A stretch of DNA of 64,000 nt from Petrocella atlantisensis (GCF_900538275.1 NZ_LR130778.1:1980001-2044000), one strand, 5' to 3'; positions 29,101 to 39,075 are shown, counted from the stretch's first letter. Notes: generated by a model from the sequence alone, not told the origin. Translations and numbers: made by a program.

Positions 29101-31060
29101 ATGGGAAGATAAAGATCTGGCTTTGCTTGTCATTGAAAATAATCGATTCTATTTGATTGATGATGCCAATGCGCCTAATAAAGTAAATTACTATTACATA
29201 AGATCAACAAAAATGGAAGGTGAATCGATTACCAATACGTCACCTTGGGTACCGGGTACCCTCACCACTGCACCTGTAAAAGGACCCATTAATCTCATTA
29301 TTGATTATGAATCCGGTTATACTTACGAACCAAAAACAGAGTTGGTTGTTCGTTTTGATGCGCCAATATCAGATTTGGACCAGATCGGTACAGATTACCG
29401 AATTGAAGTATTTGTAAAAGGTGAAGACGATGTGGATTATAGTATGATTAAGTATCCTTCCATACTGCTTGGAGATACAACAGGTGGCCCTGTAGGTTAT
29501 ACAAGGCTCCATTATAAAGTAACGGAACTAAAACCGGGCAAAACCTATAGCATCAAAGTGCGTATCGAGGACAGAACAAAACCGGAGGAAATACTGCCAG
29601 ATGGATCTAGGGTTTATCCGAAATCCCCCTATTCTGAAATCGTTGTCTCAAGAACAGAATTTGACCAAGAGGATTATGATAAGGAAAATAAATACTATGA
29701 ATATATTGATTATTACTTAAGAAAAGCGGAAGCTTTAAAACAACTTATTTACTTCAAGATGATTGACACCAGTAGAGAAACAGCGGTAAAATATCGTGAA
29801 AATTATGGTGAAGGTATTATAAAAAGAACCATGAATGGTGAGCTTACGCTATATTCAGATAATAAAGCCACCAACACCTATTATTTGCCATCCAACTCAC
29901 TTGAGTCGATCAACGGATACAATGTAACCATAAAAATCCAGAGTAAAAATCAAGTGGTAGGTATAAGACCAAGAACCATTGGCGTAAACATCACAAAAGA
30001 AGTAGGTGAGATGGTGGAAGAGATTAGACGCTATAATAGCACCTATAAAGATTATTACTTAAGAATCAAGATACATACAGACACCTTCACAGGAAAGATC
30101 AATAACATTACCCCTTCGAGTGAATTGGTACAAGTTGAGCTGGCTTTGGTCGGTAGTTTACAATTAGAAGAAGAGATTGATCGGCTTATGGTCAGTTCAT
30201 TAGATAGCATTATTGCGGGCAATAAAGCTGAGTTGATACTAGATATCGAAAATGAACTAAAGAAAGGCATTAATGATACACAACTTATCGGTATCGTCGA
30301 TCAGAGGGTTAAAATGGTGGAAGAAGACTATATTGATCGAGCATCGGATCTATATTTTGACAACATCAGCGCCAATGTTACAACCATTAGCCAGCCAACG
30401 AAAGCTATATATATGGCCTTAGCCCCAATAAAAAGTCCTGCTAATAACGAAATGTACACCCGAGAGAATAACGCATGGAAAAAGGTAAATAGTGCATACT
30501 TTAATAACAGACATTATGTAGATACCGTAAAGCTTAATCCTTATATACTGTTACCATCATCCAATACATCTGTTGATTTGGTTTTGCTCTACGCTCAGGA
30601 CGGTATTGATGTCATCAATTATTATAATCTGTCCAGTATTTTTACGGCCAATGATTTTCAAAGTCCGACAAAAACAATTCAGAAATACCAGTGGATTTCA
30701 GCACTGGCAAGACTCCTAGGTGCACCTGAAGGCCAGGATACGGCGGATTACTTGAGAACCAGAGGCATTAATGCAACAACACTTAACAATTATCAACCAC
30801 TTAGAAACGATCAAGCCCTAGGCTTGTATATAGACACATATGCTTATCGCCATAAGATTAATCTAAGCAGGGTGGCTATTACCAACTACAATATCATAAC
30901 AGACATTGGAGAAGCAGATGTAGCACTTAGACAAAAGCTCATCATCGGTGCAAATTTGGGCATCATTAAGCCGGTAAACGGTAGAATCAGTCCAAGTCAA
31001 AGCATTAACATGAAAGACACAATGAAACTATTGATTACATTACATAAGGGCTTGAATTAA
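26198..31060 (+). CDS. Very large exported Fn3-like protein with SLH-like C-terminus
   Basis: The start ATG 26198 follows AAAGGTGGAG; the upstream GTG lies within that site. The protein is 1620 residues long. A signal peptide is clear: basic KTLKYKR, hydrophobic core IIIGILIITLVASFGI, cleavage probably near ELEAA-DG. The body is acidic and beta-rich, with several fibronectin-III-like units (wording such as KTYYVRVVTQLEITDD and KTYSIKVRIED). The last 150 residues resemble degenerate S-layer homology repeats (WISALARLLGAPEG, then LIIGANLGIIKPVNGRISPS). It is first of three genes joined by similar short junctions. Probable surface-layer or adhesin component; the binding partner is unknown. Confidence 0.75.
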   Translation: MKTLKYKRIIIGILIITLVASFGIVPMELEAADGSLIWRKLDTMDTNFTIINNKAGDNEILLELDLVATGSYALFYHLEDGRQTEIRFQQAYEKVDVKYFVREDLGATNVTQDLVSSSYLQMDYNLTVPDWRFDGAKLVGASGGLEFSIPRSASSQYPGVAFEVDNKRVYIKWDFQLGKAFVLIRNYNNGFIMPVSYEKPNGSTENIKVLKGLEGFTVTPTHLRENEAGTANIEIKPITQPTDTGNKPGNRPGLDIKFKQPKELEVGTWTYDYDLTNLSDISAILELDDIGSESYLDFNFRLKDFGDPDNSNPVYELDADDAAANVDVGYDYDPLTHEYRVRLVKDNSDLFDDGKTIQWSELEASRIYNVNIGFQVDLDAVGFETYGFTGYRPINGFGYTFMAYELKRANAKEAYLDIVPYDIGSQGDVEYIILYSKVIKPELDPNGDLWLKNYHSTSGDNDQIFIPVPFQSTSSQDAYQVFVNFAGVQIRSQVLNYKAIEDQNVPPTTPAIRTIENLIVVPPLDETDNPTKVEMDLVWDAPTNKTVKELDEIFQDGGSLYYELSVNEVPTNSTDNPYQVIKVFEVIKDGTLYKLKQHDDVPGTLPIPSEQLNYDFGYNSTDERLRLDKIVLYENGSWINTLDTLIDEEAVIPYEVSDSGTPYDFEFPGVNYLRIKAITVKDDVVSESQMSIPASLSLSMITYDVPVVDTLTYDPLYGNVEDRSTGVTLKWHTVDVANYENNMLSPINKGIESVDYKIYISEVLDQVLPLNEDDLDYTLLNMTNEGLTVIDDDAISELRNGEVVYFVRSTPNGINTDLSVDVQGLDANKTYYVRVVTQLEITDDETRVSEPSSVLSATVPQTPIPPGDEEIFPLAPEGFTVDYADEGLLNAGLTWYIPNAMVFDDDMNGFEVLAIEDRALPENLSSKAISITDILEGTTLSDDVVEGWRIYKHEGTTYLKKYNRQTGLWEDKDLALLVIENNRFYLIDDANAPNKVNYYYIRSTKMEGESITNTSPWVPGTLTTAPVKGPINLIIDYESGYTYEPKTELVVRFDAPISDLDQIGTDYRIEVFVKGEDDVDYSMIKYPSILLGDTTGGPVGYTRLHYKVTELKPGKTYSIKVRIEDRTKPEEILPDGSRVYPKSPYSEIVVSRTEFDQEDYDKENKYYEYIDYYLRKAEALKQLIYFKMIDTSRETAVKYRENYGEGIIKRTMNGELTLYSDNKATNTYYLPSNSLESINGYNVTIKIQSKNQVVGIRPRTIGVNITKEVGEMVEEIRRYNSTYKDYYLRIKIHTDTFTGKINNITPSSELVQVELALVGSLQLEEEIDRLMVSSLDSIIAGNKAELILDIENELKKGINDTQLIGIVDQRVKMVEEDYIDRASDLYFDNISANVTTISQPTKAIYMALAPIKSPANNEMYTRENNAWKKVNSAYFNNRHYVDTVKLNPYILLPSSNTSVDLVLLYAQDGIDVINYYNLSSIFTANDFQSPTKTIQKYQWISALARLLGAPEGQDTADYLRTRGINATTLNNYQPLRNDQALGLYIDTYAYRHKINLSRVAITNYNIITDIGEADVALRQKLIIGANLGIIKPVNGRISPSQSINMKDTMKLLITLHKGLN

Positions 31061-31074
31061 TGGGAGGTACCGAT

Positions 31075-34000
31075 ATGAAAAAAATAGTGGTATGGGCACT
31101 GACAGTAGCCATAATGATGAGTACCATGAACATAAGTTATGCCAATATCCAGTTGCCTGTAGAGCGACTTAATATTGATAATATCTTTTTTGTGGTTGGT
31201 GAAAACATCATTACAGGGGATCCGATTATTAATCCAACCATGAACATCAGTTGGGAAGATCCGGATGAATGGGCAGATGGTGATATTGTTCATACGCCTG
31301 AATTTTATGAAGTCATAGTTAAAAATATAACCTTAGGAACCAGCACCACCATTCGTGTGAATGCCGGATCTCAGGAATTTATTAACAAGACGATGGAGGT
31401 TCACAACAAGATGAATCTTCAGACAGGCTGTTTTTATGAGATCAACATTCAACCCTATCATTATCATATTGTTGATAACAACGGTACGGACGTTTATGTC
31501 CTAGCGCCTTTAGCCCAAGCACCTGTTAAAGCTTATGGGATTACTGACATGCAAGTTGACTTTGAGAGCAATGAAGATTCTATACAAGTCATCTGGGATG
31601 ACTTAGGTTTACCTGAGTTTCAGTACCGTATAGTATATGCAATAGGGGATTATTCCAGTCGTACCAAGCAAGAACTGTTAAATAACAAAGAAGGGGAAAT
31701 AACCGGTTTATCCATTGATAGGGACGATGTAACCTCTTTCTACGATCCTGTAGCAAGACGACAAAAATTATCTTATACCATTAGTAATAACATTTATCCG
31801 GGACAAGTTTATTCAGTTATGGTTGAACCGATGGTAGATTATTATAATGGTGATACCATTGTCAGAAACCGTAATTTCCCACTTATTAAGAGTCTATCCA
31901 CGAATGTAGAACTTTCTTTGGTGGAAGATGGGGATTACTTACGTCTCCAATGGGAGATTCCGGCCAGCTTCAGAGTAGGACAAGCACAAGAAGAGTATGC
32001 TCTCGTTGAGGCAGTCCTCATGGAATATCAAGGTGGTAGAGGGCGTAATTTGGTCATTTTTGATGGCGAGGCAGCTTCCATCGGTTACTACCGATTACAA
32101 AAACCCATTATCGAAACTGAATATGAATTGAAACTTACTTATAAGGCAGTGGCAGATGCATCAAAACCTCCAATAGAGCCCATTTCCAATCGTCTACGTT
32201 ATGTACCTTCAGAATTTTTAATCAAGCCGACAAAACCCTATGTCCCAAGTGTGATATCACCGAGTATCATACAAGATCTGAAGCAAGGCAATACATTGGA
32301 TCAGATTAGGACCATATTATCAGACAAATACTTGATACCCGGTTATAGCTATACAGGCAGTGTGGATGATCTTATCAGTCAGAACGTTACCTATCATGTT
32401 GATGCTTACAACACAGCCATTAACTTTACTTGGGGCGCGTTTCAAAGAATCGATGTCAATCCGGCATCCGGTACCTATGGTGAAAATATTTACGATACCA
32501 ATGTGTATTATGATATCTGGGTGACAGACGAACTCAGTACGATGGCATATGCAACACCAATCGTGAATGAAGTACGTTATAATTCACCAACAGACAACCA
32601 TGTACTCCTTAATTCAGAAAACCAAATCATCGGCTTTAGAGAGCCACTTAATTTTTATTATGATACGAGTCAAAACGAGATTATTGAAATCAAACCTAAC
32701 GAAATATACTATATTAAGGTGCAGGCGAAAAAAATAACATCTCAAGGCACCTTGGTTTCTGACCCTACGATTACGGCCATTTATTATACCTATGGTGGAG
32801 ATGCTTTTGAACCACCTACCATAGCTAAGCCACCACTTAAGGTCAAGGACAGTGAAACCACACAGACAGGAATAACCTTAAATTGGAAAGAATCCTGGTA
32901 TGAAGTCATTGGGAAAAATGTTGATGTGGACAACCCTCTTAATACTTGGCAGCATCAAGTATGGGTAGAAGCCGATGGTAGCATTCATACCACACCTAAA
33001 ACAGGCGCTGAGTATTTTCCTGTATACTTGGGCAACGAAGAAATAGTGAAGCTACAAGACTATCTTGACGGCATTGCAGGGCTAGATCCAATCGAGCTTA
33101 TTCAAAGGAAGGTAGACCTTGGTACCGATGACTTTGGTGTTTCAGACGTTAAATATAAGTTTATAAAAATACCCTATCAACAAGTTTTAGAAACCATCAC
33201 AACCAGACAAAATGTGAATCCGACATTTACTTTTGAAGATTACTATAACGAACTGATAGAAAATGATAAGGATGGGAGCGTGCCATTATCATGGACCGAT
33301 ATCGTACCTTATTCCGATACTACCGACAATACCTATTTGGCCTATAGAGAGAATGGTTTAATGGCGAACACATCATACTTATTCATCTTATATCCATATA
33401 GAGAGATGTTTGGTGATGCGTTGTTGTATGCCCATTACCCAACCCCTATTGTTGTGTCCACCAACCCTGAAACCGTTATTATTAATCCGGATCCAACAGT
33501 ACCGTCGGTTTATGTAACCAATTACACTTCTTCCGATATAACAGTTACATGGAAGTACAATTTAGATTTTGAGTATGAGTTGGTATATGGTCGTACCGAT
33601 GATATTACAAAGGCAAAACCTGTACCGATTACATTACCGACCAATCAATTGAATCCGGCTTACCCACAAGACGGGGCTTACTATGACGTTGTCGTTGATG
33701 ATTTGTTCCCACTAACCAGTTACTATTTCTGGGTAAGGGCAAAACAGACCAGTAACAGTAAGGTATCACAGTGGAGCAATCCGGTTGTCGGACAAACAAG
33801 GGATGCGACTGCACCTGTACCACCAAGAGGTGTTGGTATAGCCCCCAAATCCAGAACAGAAGTCCATGGCTATGATGCCGGTGTAACTGAAAATTATATC
33901 ATTATAGATTGGCTCAAAGACCTAAATGATATACCACAAAACACAGATCTAAAAGTAAAAACCAACTATACCTATATCATGGAAGTGGCAGACAATCCAA

Positions 34001-35472
34001 AGTTCATCGACCCAATCTATATTGAAAGCGCTGGTGGAAATGGAGACGTTATACCGGATGATGTAGAGATCCTTGAGAAGAATTTGGTTAAGATCAATGA
34101 TTTAATTCCTAATCGTAACTACTACGTACGTATGAAGACGCGCTTAACGATTACAGGTAGTGAACAAGGGCAATTGCTTATAAAAGAATCACCATCTTAT
34201 ACCATACCCATTAGGGTCATCACTTTAGCATCCGGGACTGAATACGATGGTTACATAGACCCCGGGACATCCATATTGCCGACAGAAGATTTTGAAAGGA
34301 TTTATAATCCGGCTCAAGAAACTTTGGAATACCGCTTTAGAGATGAAGGCACAGATACTTCAGGTGCTGCAGATAATTATGTCAATCAACGTCTGATTTC
34401 AAAGTTGATTCGTGATAAGGCATATGAATATGTTATTGATTTGAATCGGTTTGAAGGTAAAAAGATTAGCAGCCGTAAAATCACCATACCTTACACCGTT
34501 ATGGAGGCCTTCTCCAAGTATCAGATCAAGGTTAAGATAGAAGCCGATGATCTCATTATTGAAATGCCCGCAAAGGCCATTATGGGGATTATTAATAAGC
34601 AGGTTGATGCCCATGGTGTAGCGCCACACGTTATTGTGAATATAGAAAATCTAGACCAGGCAGCAACCATCGCTCAGATTCAAGATGTATCTTTAACAAC
34701 CATAGCCAACCCGAAACAAGTGTCAATGTCCGTTGCAAGTAATAGACAAGTGGATACCGTTCGTTACCTGGATCAACCCATGACGCTTGGACTCAAAACA
34801 ACATCGGTTTATGATTTAAATCTTTCGGATACGGCATTATATATTAAAGATGCCAATGCGAATTGGTCAAAAACTGACAATGGTCGATATAGCACGGCAA
34901 CCGGTATGATGTCTTTTGAAACCGCTGATGTCGGTAGTTATGGCCTCTACGCTGTCAGTCGTCCAACCAATATACCCGGAATTCATGTGGCGCCTGCACA
35001 CTGGTCAGAGCCTTATAGACGTGATGTTTATAGTCGCTATACCATAAATGGTATACAAAATTATGACCCAAATGGGAAAATCAGTGAAAAAAATCTGGTA
35101 CAAGCGGTTTATGGCTCTGTAACTGATACGGATACGATTGATTTATCTGCATTACTTTCGGATCAAAACATGACAACTTTGCTCCGTTCAGGTATCAAGA
35201 CGAACGAAAGTCAGACCAAGACAACCGTCACAAGAGAAGAAGCATTGAGTGTATTTGTGCGTGGCTATGAGATTATGAACAATACCGTTATTGAGTTGGA
35301 TAACACCATCTATAACAGAATTAGAAATGATCGTAACATTAACTCGGCCTACTACACCAATCTAACGAAGGCTGCAACACTTGGTCTCATATCAGATACA
35401 AGTACCATAAGACCCAAGGATACCATGACTTATGGTGAGTTCTACGCGATTTGGTCAAGGTCCCTTAGATAA
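31075..35472 (+). CDS. Large exported Fn3-like protein, second of the surface operon
   Basis: ATG 31075 follows GGGAGG (31062-31067), which sits in the junction TAATGGGAGG right after the previous stop; 1465 residues. The signal peptide is KKIVVWALTVAIMMSTMNISYA with cleavage near YA-NI. The mature protein has repeated Fn3-like units (SSDITVTWKYN, PLTSYYFWVRAKQ, SNPVVGQT; also NRNYYVRMKTRLTI). The final 130 residues are helical with SLH-like wording (THE motif ATTLGLISDTSTIRP reads here as AATLGLISDTSTIRPKDTM). It shares layout with its upstream neighbour, so the two are probably old duplicates acting together at the surface. Confidence 0.75.
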   Translation: MKKIVVWALTVAIMMSTMNISYANIQLPVERLNIDNIFFVVGENIITGDPIINPTMNISWEDPDEWADGDIVHTPEFYEVIVKNITLGTSTTIRVNAGSQEFINKTMEVHNKMNLQTGCFYEINIQPYHYHIVDNNGTDVYVLAPLAQAPVKAYGITDMQVDFESNEDSIQVIWDDLGLPEFQYRIVYAIGDYSSRTKQELLNNKEGEITGLSIDRDDVTSFYDPVARRQKLSYTISNNIYPGQVYSVMVEPMVDYYNGDTIVRNRNFPLIKSLSTNVELSLVEDGDYLRLQWEIPASFRVGQAQEEYALVEAVLMEYQGGRGRNLVIFDGEAASIGYYRLQKPIIETEYELKLTYKAVADASKPPIEPISNRLRYVPSEFLIKPTKPYVPSVISPSIIQDLKQGNTLDQIRTILSDKYLIPGYSYTGSVDDLISQNVTYHVDAYNTAINFTWGAFQRIDVNPASGTYGENIYDTNVYYDIWVTDELSTMAYATPIVNEVRYNSPTDNHVLLNSENQIIGFREPLNFYYDTSQNEIIEIKPNEIYYIKVQAKKITSQGTLVSDPTITAIYYTYGGDAFEPPTIAKPPLKVKDSETTQTGITLNWKESWYEVIGKNVDVDNPLNTWQHQVWVEADGSIHTTPKTGAEYFPVYLGNEEIVKLQDYLDGIAGLDPIELIQRKVDLGTDDFGVSDVKYKFIKIPYQQVLETITTRQNVNPTFTFEDYYNELIENDKDGSVPLSWTDIVPYSDTTDNTYLAYRENGLMANTSYLFILYPYREMFGDALLYAHYPTPIVVSTNPETVIINPDPTVPSVYVTNYTSSDITVTWKYNLDFEYELVYGRTDDITKAKPVPITLPTNQLNPAYPQDGAYYDVVVDDLFPLTSYYFWVRAKQTSNSKVSQWSNPVVGQTRDATAPVPPRGVGIAPKSRTEVHGYDAGVTENYIIIDWLKDLNDIPQNTDLKVKTNYTYIMEVADNPKFIDPIYIESAGGNGDVIPDDVEILEKNLVKINDLIPNRNYYVRMKTRLTITGSEQGQLLIKESPSYTIPIRVITLASGTEYDGYIDPGTSILPTEDFERIYNPAQETLEYRFRDEGTDTSGAADNYVNQRLISKLIRDKAYEYVIDLNRFEGKKISSRKITIPYTVMEAFSKYQIKVKIEADDLIIEMPAKAIMGIINKQVDAHGVAPHVIVNIENLDQAATIAQIQDVSLTTIANPKQVSMSVASNRQVDTVRYLDQPMTLGLKTTSVYDLNLSDTALYIKDANANWSKTDNGRYSTATGMMSFETADVGSYGLYAVSRPTNIPGIHVAPAHWSEPYRRDVYSRYTINGIQNYDPNGKISEKNLVQAVYGSVTDTDTIDLSALLSDQNMTTLLRSGIKTNESQTKTTVTREEALSVFVRGYEIMNNTVIELDNTIYNRIRNDRNINSAYYTNLTKAATLGLISDTSTIRPKDTMTYGEFYAIWSRSLR

Positions 35473-35483
35473 TGGGAGGACTT

Positions 35484-36362
35484 ATGTTAGGATTTAAGAG
35501 AAGTATTAAGAGAAGTCTCATAGGTATACTTGTAATAGCCATGATTTGGGTGATGCCGGTTATGGGTGTACCTCGAGTAATAAGTGAGGTACAAGTCTTA
35601 TCCGATCACAGTGCAGGAATTAAACTCATTTGGTCGGATGAAGTTACAAATACGCCCATCGTTATAACATCATGGCGTTTTACAGACAGCCGAACGCTTG
35701 AAGTGTATTATAAGTTGGAAAACAAAGAAGGGCAAAACTGGGATGAAAGACAGATCAGTCATCCCACCTATACCTTTCCCATGAAAGTATATGTGTTACA
35801 TGAAACAACAGGACAATTAGAGATGCCGGACATAGCAACCGGACAGAAATCTTATGAAGCTATTATGAACCTTTATCATAGAGGTATTATTAATGGTTAT
35901 CCGGATGGTACTTTCAAACCTTTGAATCCTGTTACGAGAGCAGAGTTTTCAAAAATGCTTCTTATGACAGCAGGTTATAATGTGGATACCACCCTACCAT
36001 CTCATTTTAGTGATGTTGGTCAGGACCATTGGTCCAAAAGCTTTGTCATGACTTTAGCAGCCAGGGGTATCATAGAAGGTAAAGGCAATCAAATTTTTGA
36101 TCCTCAAGGACATATTACCATGGGTCAATTGCTGACGATTTTAAGTCGAACCTTCAGAACCTATGAAACCAACATGCCTTACCCCTATAGTTTATCAAAT
36201 CATTGGAGTAATACTTATTTTTTAGATGTGGTGAACCAAGGTCTGATACAACCACAAGACACCTACTATTATCCCTATACACCGGAGCGTAAAGCCACTC
36301 GGGAAGACTGTGCCGTTTTACTTTCCAGAGTCTTGGAACAATTACATGATGTTACAAAATAA
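35484..36362 (+). CDS. Exported protein with three S-layer homology repeats
   Basis: ATG 35484 lies just after GGGAGG in the same TAATGGGAGG-type junction as its neighbour; 292 residues. After a hydrophobic signal segment (RSLIGILVIAMIWVMPVMGV) comes a short beta-rich part. Then follow three SLH repeats from about residue 120: YHRGIINGYPDGTFKPLNPVTRAEF, quoted only in part as GIINGYPDGTFKP and VTRAEFSKML; HFSDVGQDHWSKSFV; and a third, weaker copy to the C-terminus. SLH repeats bind pyruvylated wall polymer, so this protein could anchor the two larger proteins. It ends the three-gene operon. Confidence 0.85.
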   Translation: MLGFKRSIKRSLIGILVIAMIWVMPVMGVPRVISEVQVLSDHSAGIKLIWSDEVTNTPIVITSWRFTDSRTLEVYYKLENKEGQNWDERQISHPTYTFPMKVYVLHETTGQLEMPDIATGQKSYEAIMNLYHRGIINGYPDGTFKPLNPVTRAEFSKMLLMTAGYNVDTTLPSHFSDVGQDHWSKSFVMTLAARGIIEGKGNQIFDPQGHITMGQLLTILSRTFRTYETNMPYPYSLSNHWSNTYFLDVVNQGLIQPQDTYYYPYTPERKATREDCAVLLSRVLEQLHDVTK

Positions 36363-36394
36363 AGATGGTTACAAAAACAATGACGAAATCTAAG

Positions 36395-37534
36395 CTATAA
36401 TTTCCGGATGGTTAGATCACTACCAAGATAATCTTGAAGCGTATCAAAACCGGATAAATCCATAGTACCACCCTTCTTAGAATCTGCTTTGATACCACGT
36501 ATCAGCAGATTCTTTGGCGTATGGGTCATATCAATAAACTCAAGAATCTGTACCTCATAACCATTAGCTTTTAACCAATTGGCACGCATAGCGTCCGTGA
36601 ACAGGGCAGCCACTCTTTCTTTGATGATACCATAAGACAATAAATCTTTTAGAGGTTCTATATGTATTTGTTGATTAAGTTCATGTTGACAACAGGGCAC
36701 GGATAGAATAACTTGGGCATTCCAGTCTACGGCCTTTTTAAGCGCCAGGTCTGTTGCTGTATTACAAGCATGTAGTGTGACCATCATATCGATGTCATGA
36801 CTGGACTCATAATCAACAATATCCCCCTGCTCGAAACGAAGATGATCATAGTGACATGCCCTTGCCAGAGTATTACAATCTTCTATGACTTTTTCCTTTA
36901 GATCTAGGCCGATGATATCAACAGATTTACCTTTAATGGCGGTGAGATAATGGTATAGTGCAAAAGTTAGATAGGACTTACCACAACCAAAATCAATAAT
37001 TTTAATACGTTCTTTATGGTCTAAGACATAGAGCACATCCTCAACCATCTCAAGAAAACGGTTAATCTGCCTGAACTTGTCATATTTCTTTTTATGGACT
37101 TGACCGGCCTCAGTCATGACCCCTAATTTTATCAAATAGGGGATTGGTATGCCCTCAGGAAGCAGATATTTTTTCTGGCGGTCGTGGCTCAAATCGGGTT
37201 CTTTTTCAAAACTTGACTGAGATTTCTTTAAGGTCATATGCCCCTTTTTATTGATAAGAGCATGCCAAGTCAAATCACTTGAAAAACCATCTATTTGTTT
37301 GAAAAGATTCTGATCCAAATACCCATTAAGCACGATTAAAGCATCTTCAAAACCATAGTTTTTGTGAAATACCTGAGTAGCAGAGTAGGATTGGAATTGG
37401 AATAACAACTGGTCGCTTTTTAAATAAGGTTTTATGACGACTTTTTTGATAGGGTGTTTTTTGAGTCTTGGGTGGCTAATGATGATCTGATGTAGTTTCA
37501 CGTTGAATTGCTTCTCTATAAAATCTCTATACAT
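36395..37534 (-). CDS. Class I SAM-dependent methyltransferase (Methyltransf_32 type)
   Basis: A 379-residue minus-strand protein with AGGAGG before its ATG. The Rossmann core starts at about residue 175 with IIDFGCGKSYLTFAL (SAM-binding motif I), then DIIGLDLKEKVIEDC (motif II acidic residue) and VTLHACNTATDLAL, with SVPCCQHEL further on. This Cys-Cys-Gln-His pattern is characteristic of the Methyltransf_32 family, whose characterised members modify tRNA or are of unknown target. It is convergent with the SLH gene (33 bases between) and stands alone. The substrate is not evident. Confidence 0.8.
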   Translation of the reverse strand: MYRDFIEKQFNVKLHQIIISHPRLKKHPIKKVVIKPYLKSDQLLFQFQSYSATQVFHKNYGFEDALIVLNGYLDQNLFKQIDGFSSDLTWHALINKKGHMTLKKSQSSFEKEPDLSHDRQKKYLLPEGIPIPYLIKLGVMTEAGQVHKKKYDKFRQINRFLEMVEDVLYVLDHKERIKIIDFGCGKSYLTFALYHYLTAIKGKSVDIIGLDLKEKVIEDCNTLARACHYDHLRFEQGDIVDYESSHDIDMMVTLHACNTATDLALKKAVDWNAQVILSVPCCQHELNQQIHIEPLKDLLSYGIIKERVAALFTDAMRANWLKANGYEVQILEFIDMTHTPKNLLIRGIKADSKKGGTMDLSGFDTLQDYLGSDLTIRKL

Positions 37535-37693
37535 AATGGACCTCCTAGTATTAATTTCCTAGATACAAGATTTGTAAACATAATTCCCCAGTATACCAGC
37601 TTTTAGCTCTATTATAGTCTAGTAATTCGGTGCTGGCAATGTGGCAGATTGATGGCAAGGTGAGGTCATTGTGATGACAGTTTGTTAAAATGG

Positions 37694-37722
37694 TTGATTT
37701 ATACTAGGAATTCCGATAAAAT
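37694..37722 (+). promoter_or_regulatory. Promoter of the PrsA-like gene
   Basis: TTGATT (37694-37699), 17-base spacer, TAAAAT (37717-37722), 55 bases before the start codon. Confidence 0.6.
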
Positions 37723-37776
37723 AGAGTAGCTAGTCAAGAAAATGAAGGCCAAAAATAGGTAAACAAGGAGCTTAAA

Positions 37777-38808
37777 ATGAAAAAAATTGTGTCATTAATT
37801 GTAGCAAGTATATTAATATTAAGTCTAATGACGGCTTGTACGTCAGAGGATTCAGTCATGACGGTCAATGGGGAGTCTGTACCGGTTGGTGAAGCTATAT
37901 TTGTTTTGAGAGAATTAGAAGCAATGTATGAGTCTCAATATGGGCCAACTGTATGGGAGCAAGGTTTTGAAGGCAAGACATTTGACGAGATTGCCAAAGA
38001 AGCGGCGCTAGACTCTTTATCAAGACTGCACATATCTGCTTTAATTGCTAAGGAACGTGGTATTGAATTAACAGAGGAAGAAATGACGGTTATCGATACG
38101 AGAATGGATGAATATCTCGTTACAAAATCAGAAGAAGTCTTAAAAGAAGATGGTATCAGTTTAGAGAACGTTAAGACAATTTTTGTCAATAACGCATTAG
38201 GTGAAAAATTAATGGATTTGGAACTTGAAGATTTTACGGTCAATGAAGAAGAACTTACCTTAAGTTTACAAGGTGATGTTTCTTACCAACAGATCTTAAA
38301 GTATGGGTATGATGGTGTTTTGGAGCAAGTTCAAGCACAGCATATTTTAATTGCCAGCAAAAATGAAGATGGAACAGAAAAAGAAGGGGCATTAGAATTG
38401 GCCAATGAAGTCTTAGCCAAAGTCAATGCAGGTGAAGATTTTACAGAGCTTGTAGAAATGTATTCTGAAGACCCAGGAAAAGTAGAAAATGACGGTATTT
38501 ATACCTTCTATCAAGGTGAGATGGTACCTGAATTCGATGCGGCGGCGTTTTCAATGGAAAATGGGGAGATTAGTGACTTGGTTGCCAGCGACTTCGGTTA
38601 TCATATCATTAAGAAAATGGACCACATATACCCATCAGAAGAAGAAATAATGAGTGTTAAAGAATACGAAGGCTATATTAAAGATCAATACGCCAGAAAT
38701 CAGAAGCAAGGTGAATTTGATCAACTTTTTGAAGTCTGGAAAGAAGACTACAAGGTAGAAACCAACCAGAAAGTATGGGATAAGGTTGTTACCACCAACC
38801 AAAAGTAA
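37777..38808 (+). CDS. PrsA-like parvulin foldase lipoprotein
   Basis: A 343-residue exported peptidyl-prolyl isomerase. The signal peptide KKIVSLIVASILILSLMTAC ends in a lipobox (LMTAC, lipidated Cys21). After an N-terminal chaperone region of SurA/PrsA type (VMTVNGESVPVGEA start) a PpiC-type parvulin domain follows: QAQHILIASK, FTELVEMYSEDPG, GEMVPEFDAAAF and SDFGYHIIKK. It would help fold secreted proteins on the outer face of the membrane, which suits an organism exporting 1500-residue surface proteins just upstream. It has its own promoter. Confidence 0.92.
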   Translation: MKKIVSLIVASILILSLMTACTSEDSVMTVNGESVPVGEAIFVLRELEAMYESQYGPTVWEQGFEGKTFDEIAKEAALDSLSRLHISALIAKERGIELTEEEMTVIDTRMDEYLVTKSEEVLKEDGISLENVKTIFVNNALGEKLMDLELEDFTVNEEELTLSLQGDVSYQQILKYGYDGVLEQVQAQHILIASKNEDGTEKEGALELANEVLAKVNAGEDFTELVEMYSEDPGKVENDGIYTFYQGEMVPEFDAAAFSMENGEISDLVASDFGYHIIKKMDHIYPSEEEIMSVKEYEGYIKDQYARNQKQGEFDQLFEVWKEDYKVETNQKVWDKVVTTNQK

Positions 38809-38852
38809 AACCGCAGTCTTCCTACCGTAATAAAACTGTAATATAATATAAG

Positions 38853-38881
38853 TTGACAATTATATTATAAGGAATTATACT
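38853..38881 (+). promoter_or_regulatory. Strong promoter P1 upstream of the small-peptide region
   Basis: Consensus TTGACA (38853-38858), 17-base spacer, TATACT (38876-38881). It would give about 190 bases of leader before the 26-codon ORF. Confidence 0.65.
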
Positions 38882-38959
38882 AAGTAAGAATTGTTAATAA
38901 GTCAAAATTAAGTTTCACTAAATTTACAGATAACATATAGATTACGTTGGTACATTCGT

Positions 38960-39026
38960 AACTATATATTATATGCAAAAGTTCAACTATATAGTTTTGA
39001 CATCTTAACAAATAATTAAATATTAA
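38960..39026 (+). promoter_or_regulatory. Second promoter P2 with palindromic operator-like repeat
   Basis: AACTATATA (38960-38968) recurs within the perfect 12-bp palindrome AACTATATAGTT (38985-38996). The palindrome abuts TTGACA (38997-39002), with TATTAA (39021-39026) 18 bases further on. A repressor or activator site controlling P2 is likely; no adjacent regulator gene is seen. Confidence 0.5.
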
Positions 39027-39075
39027 AGGCAACGTAACTTAACTAAAAAATAAGAAAGAAAAGGAGGTAGAATTC

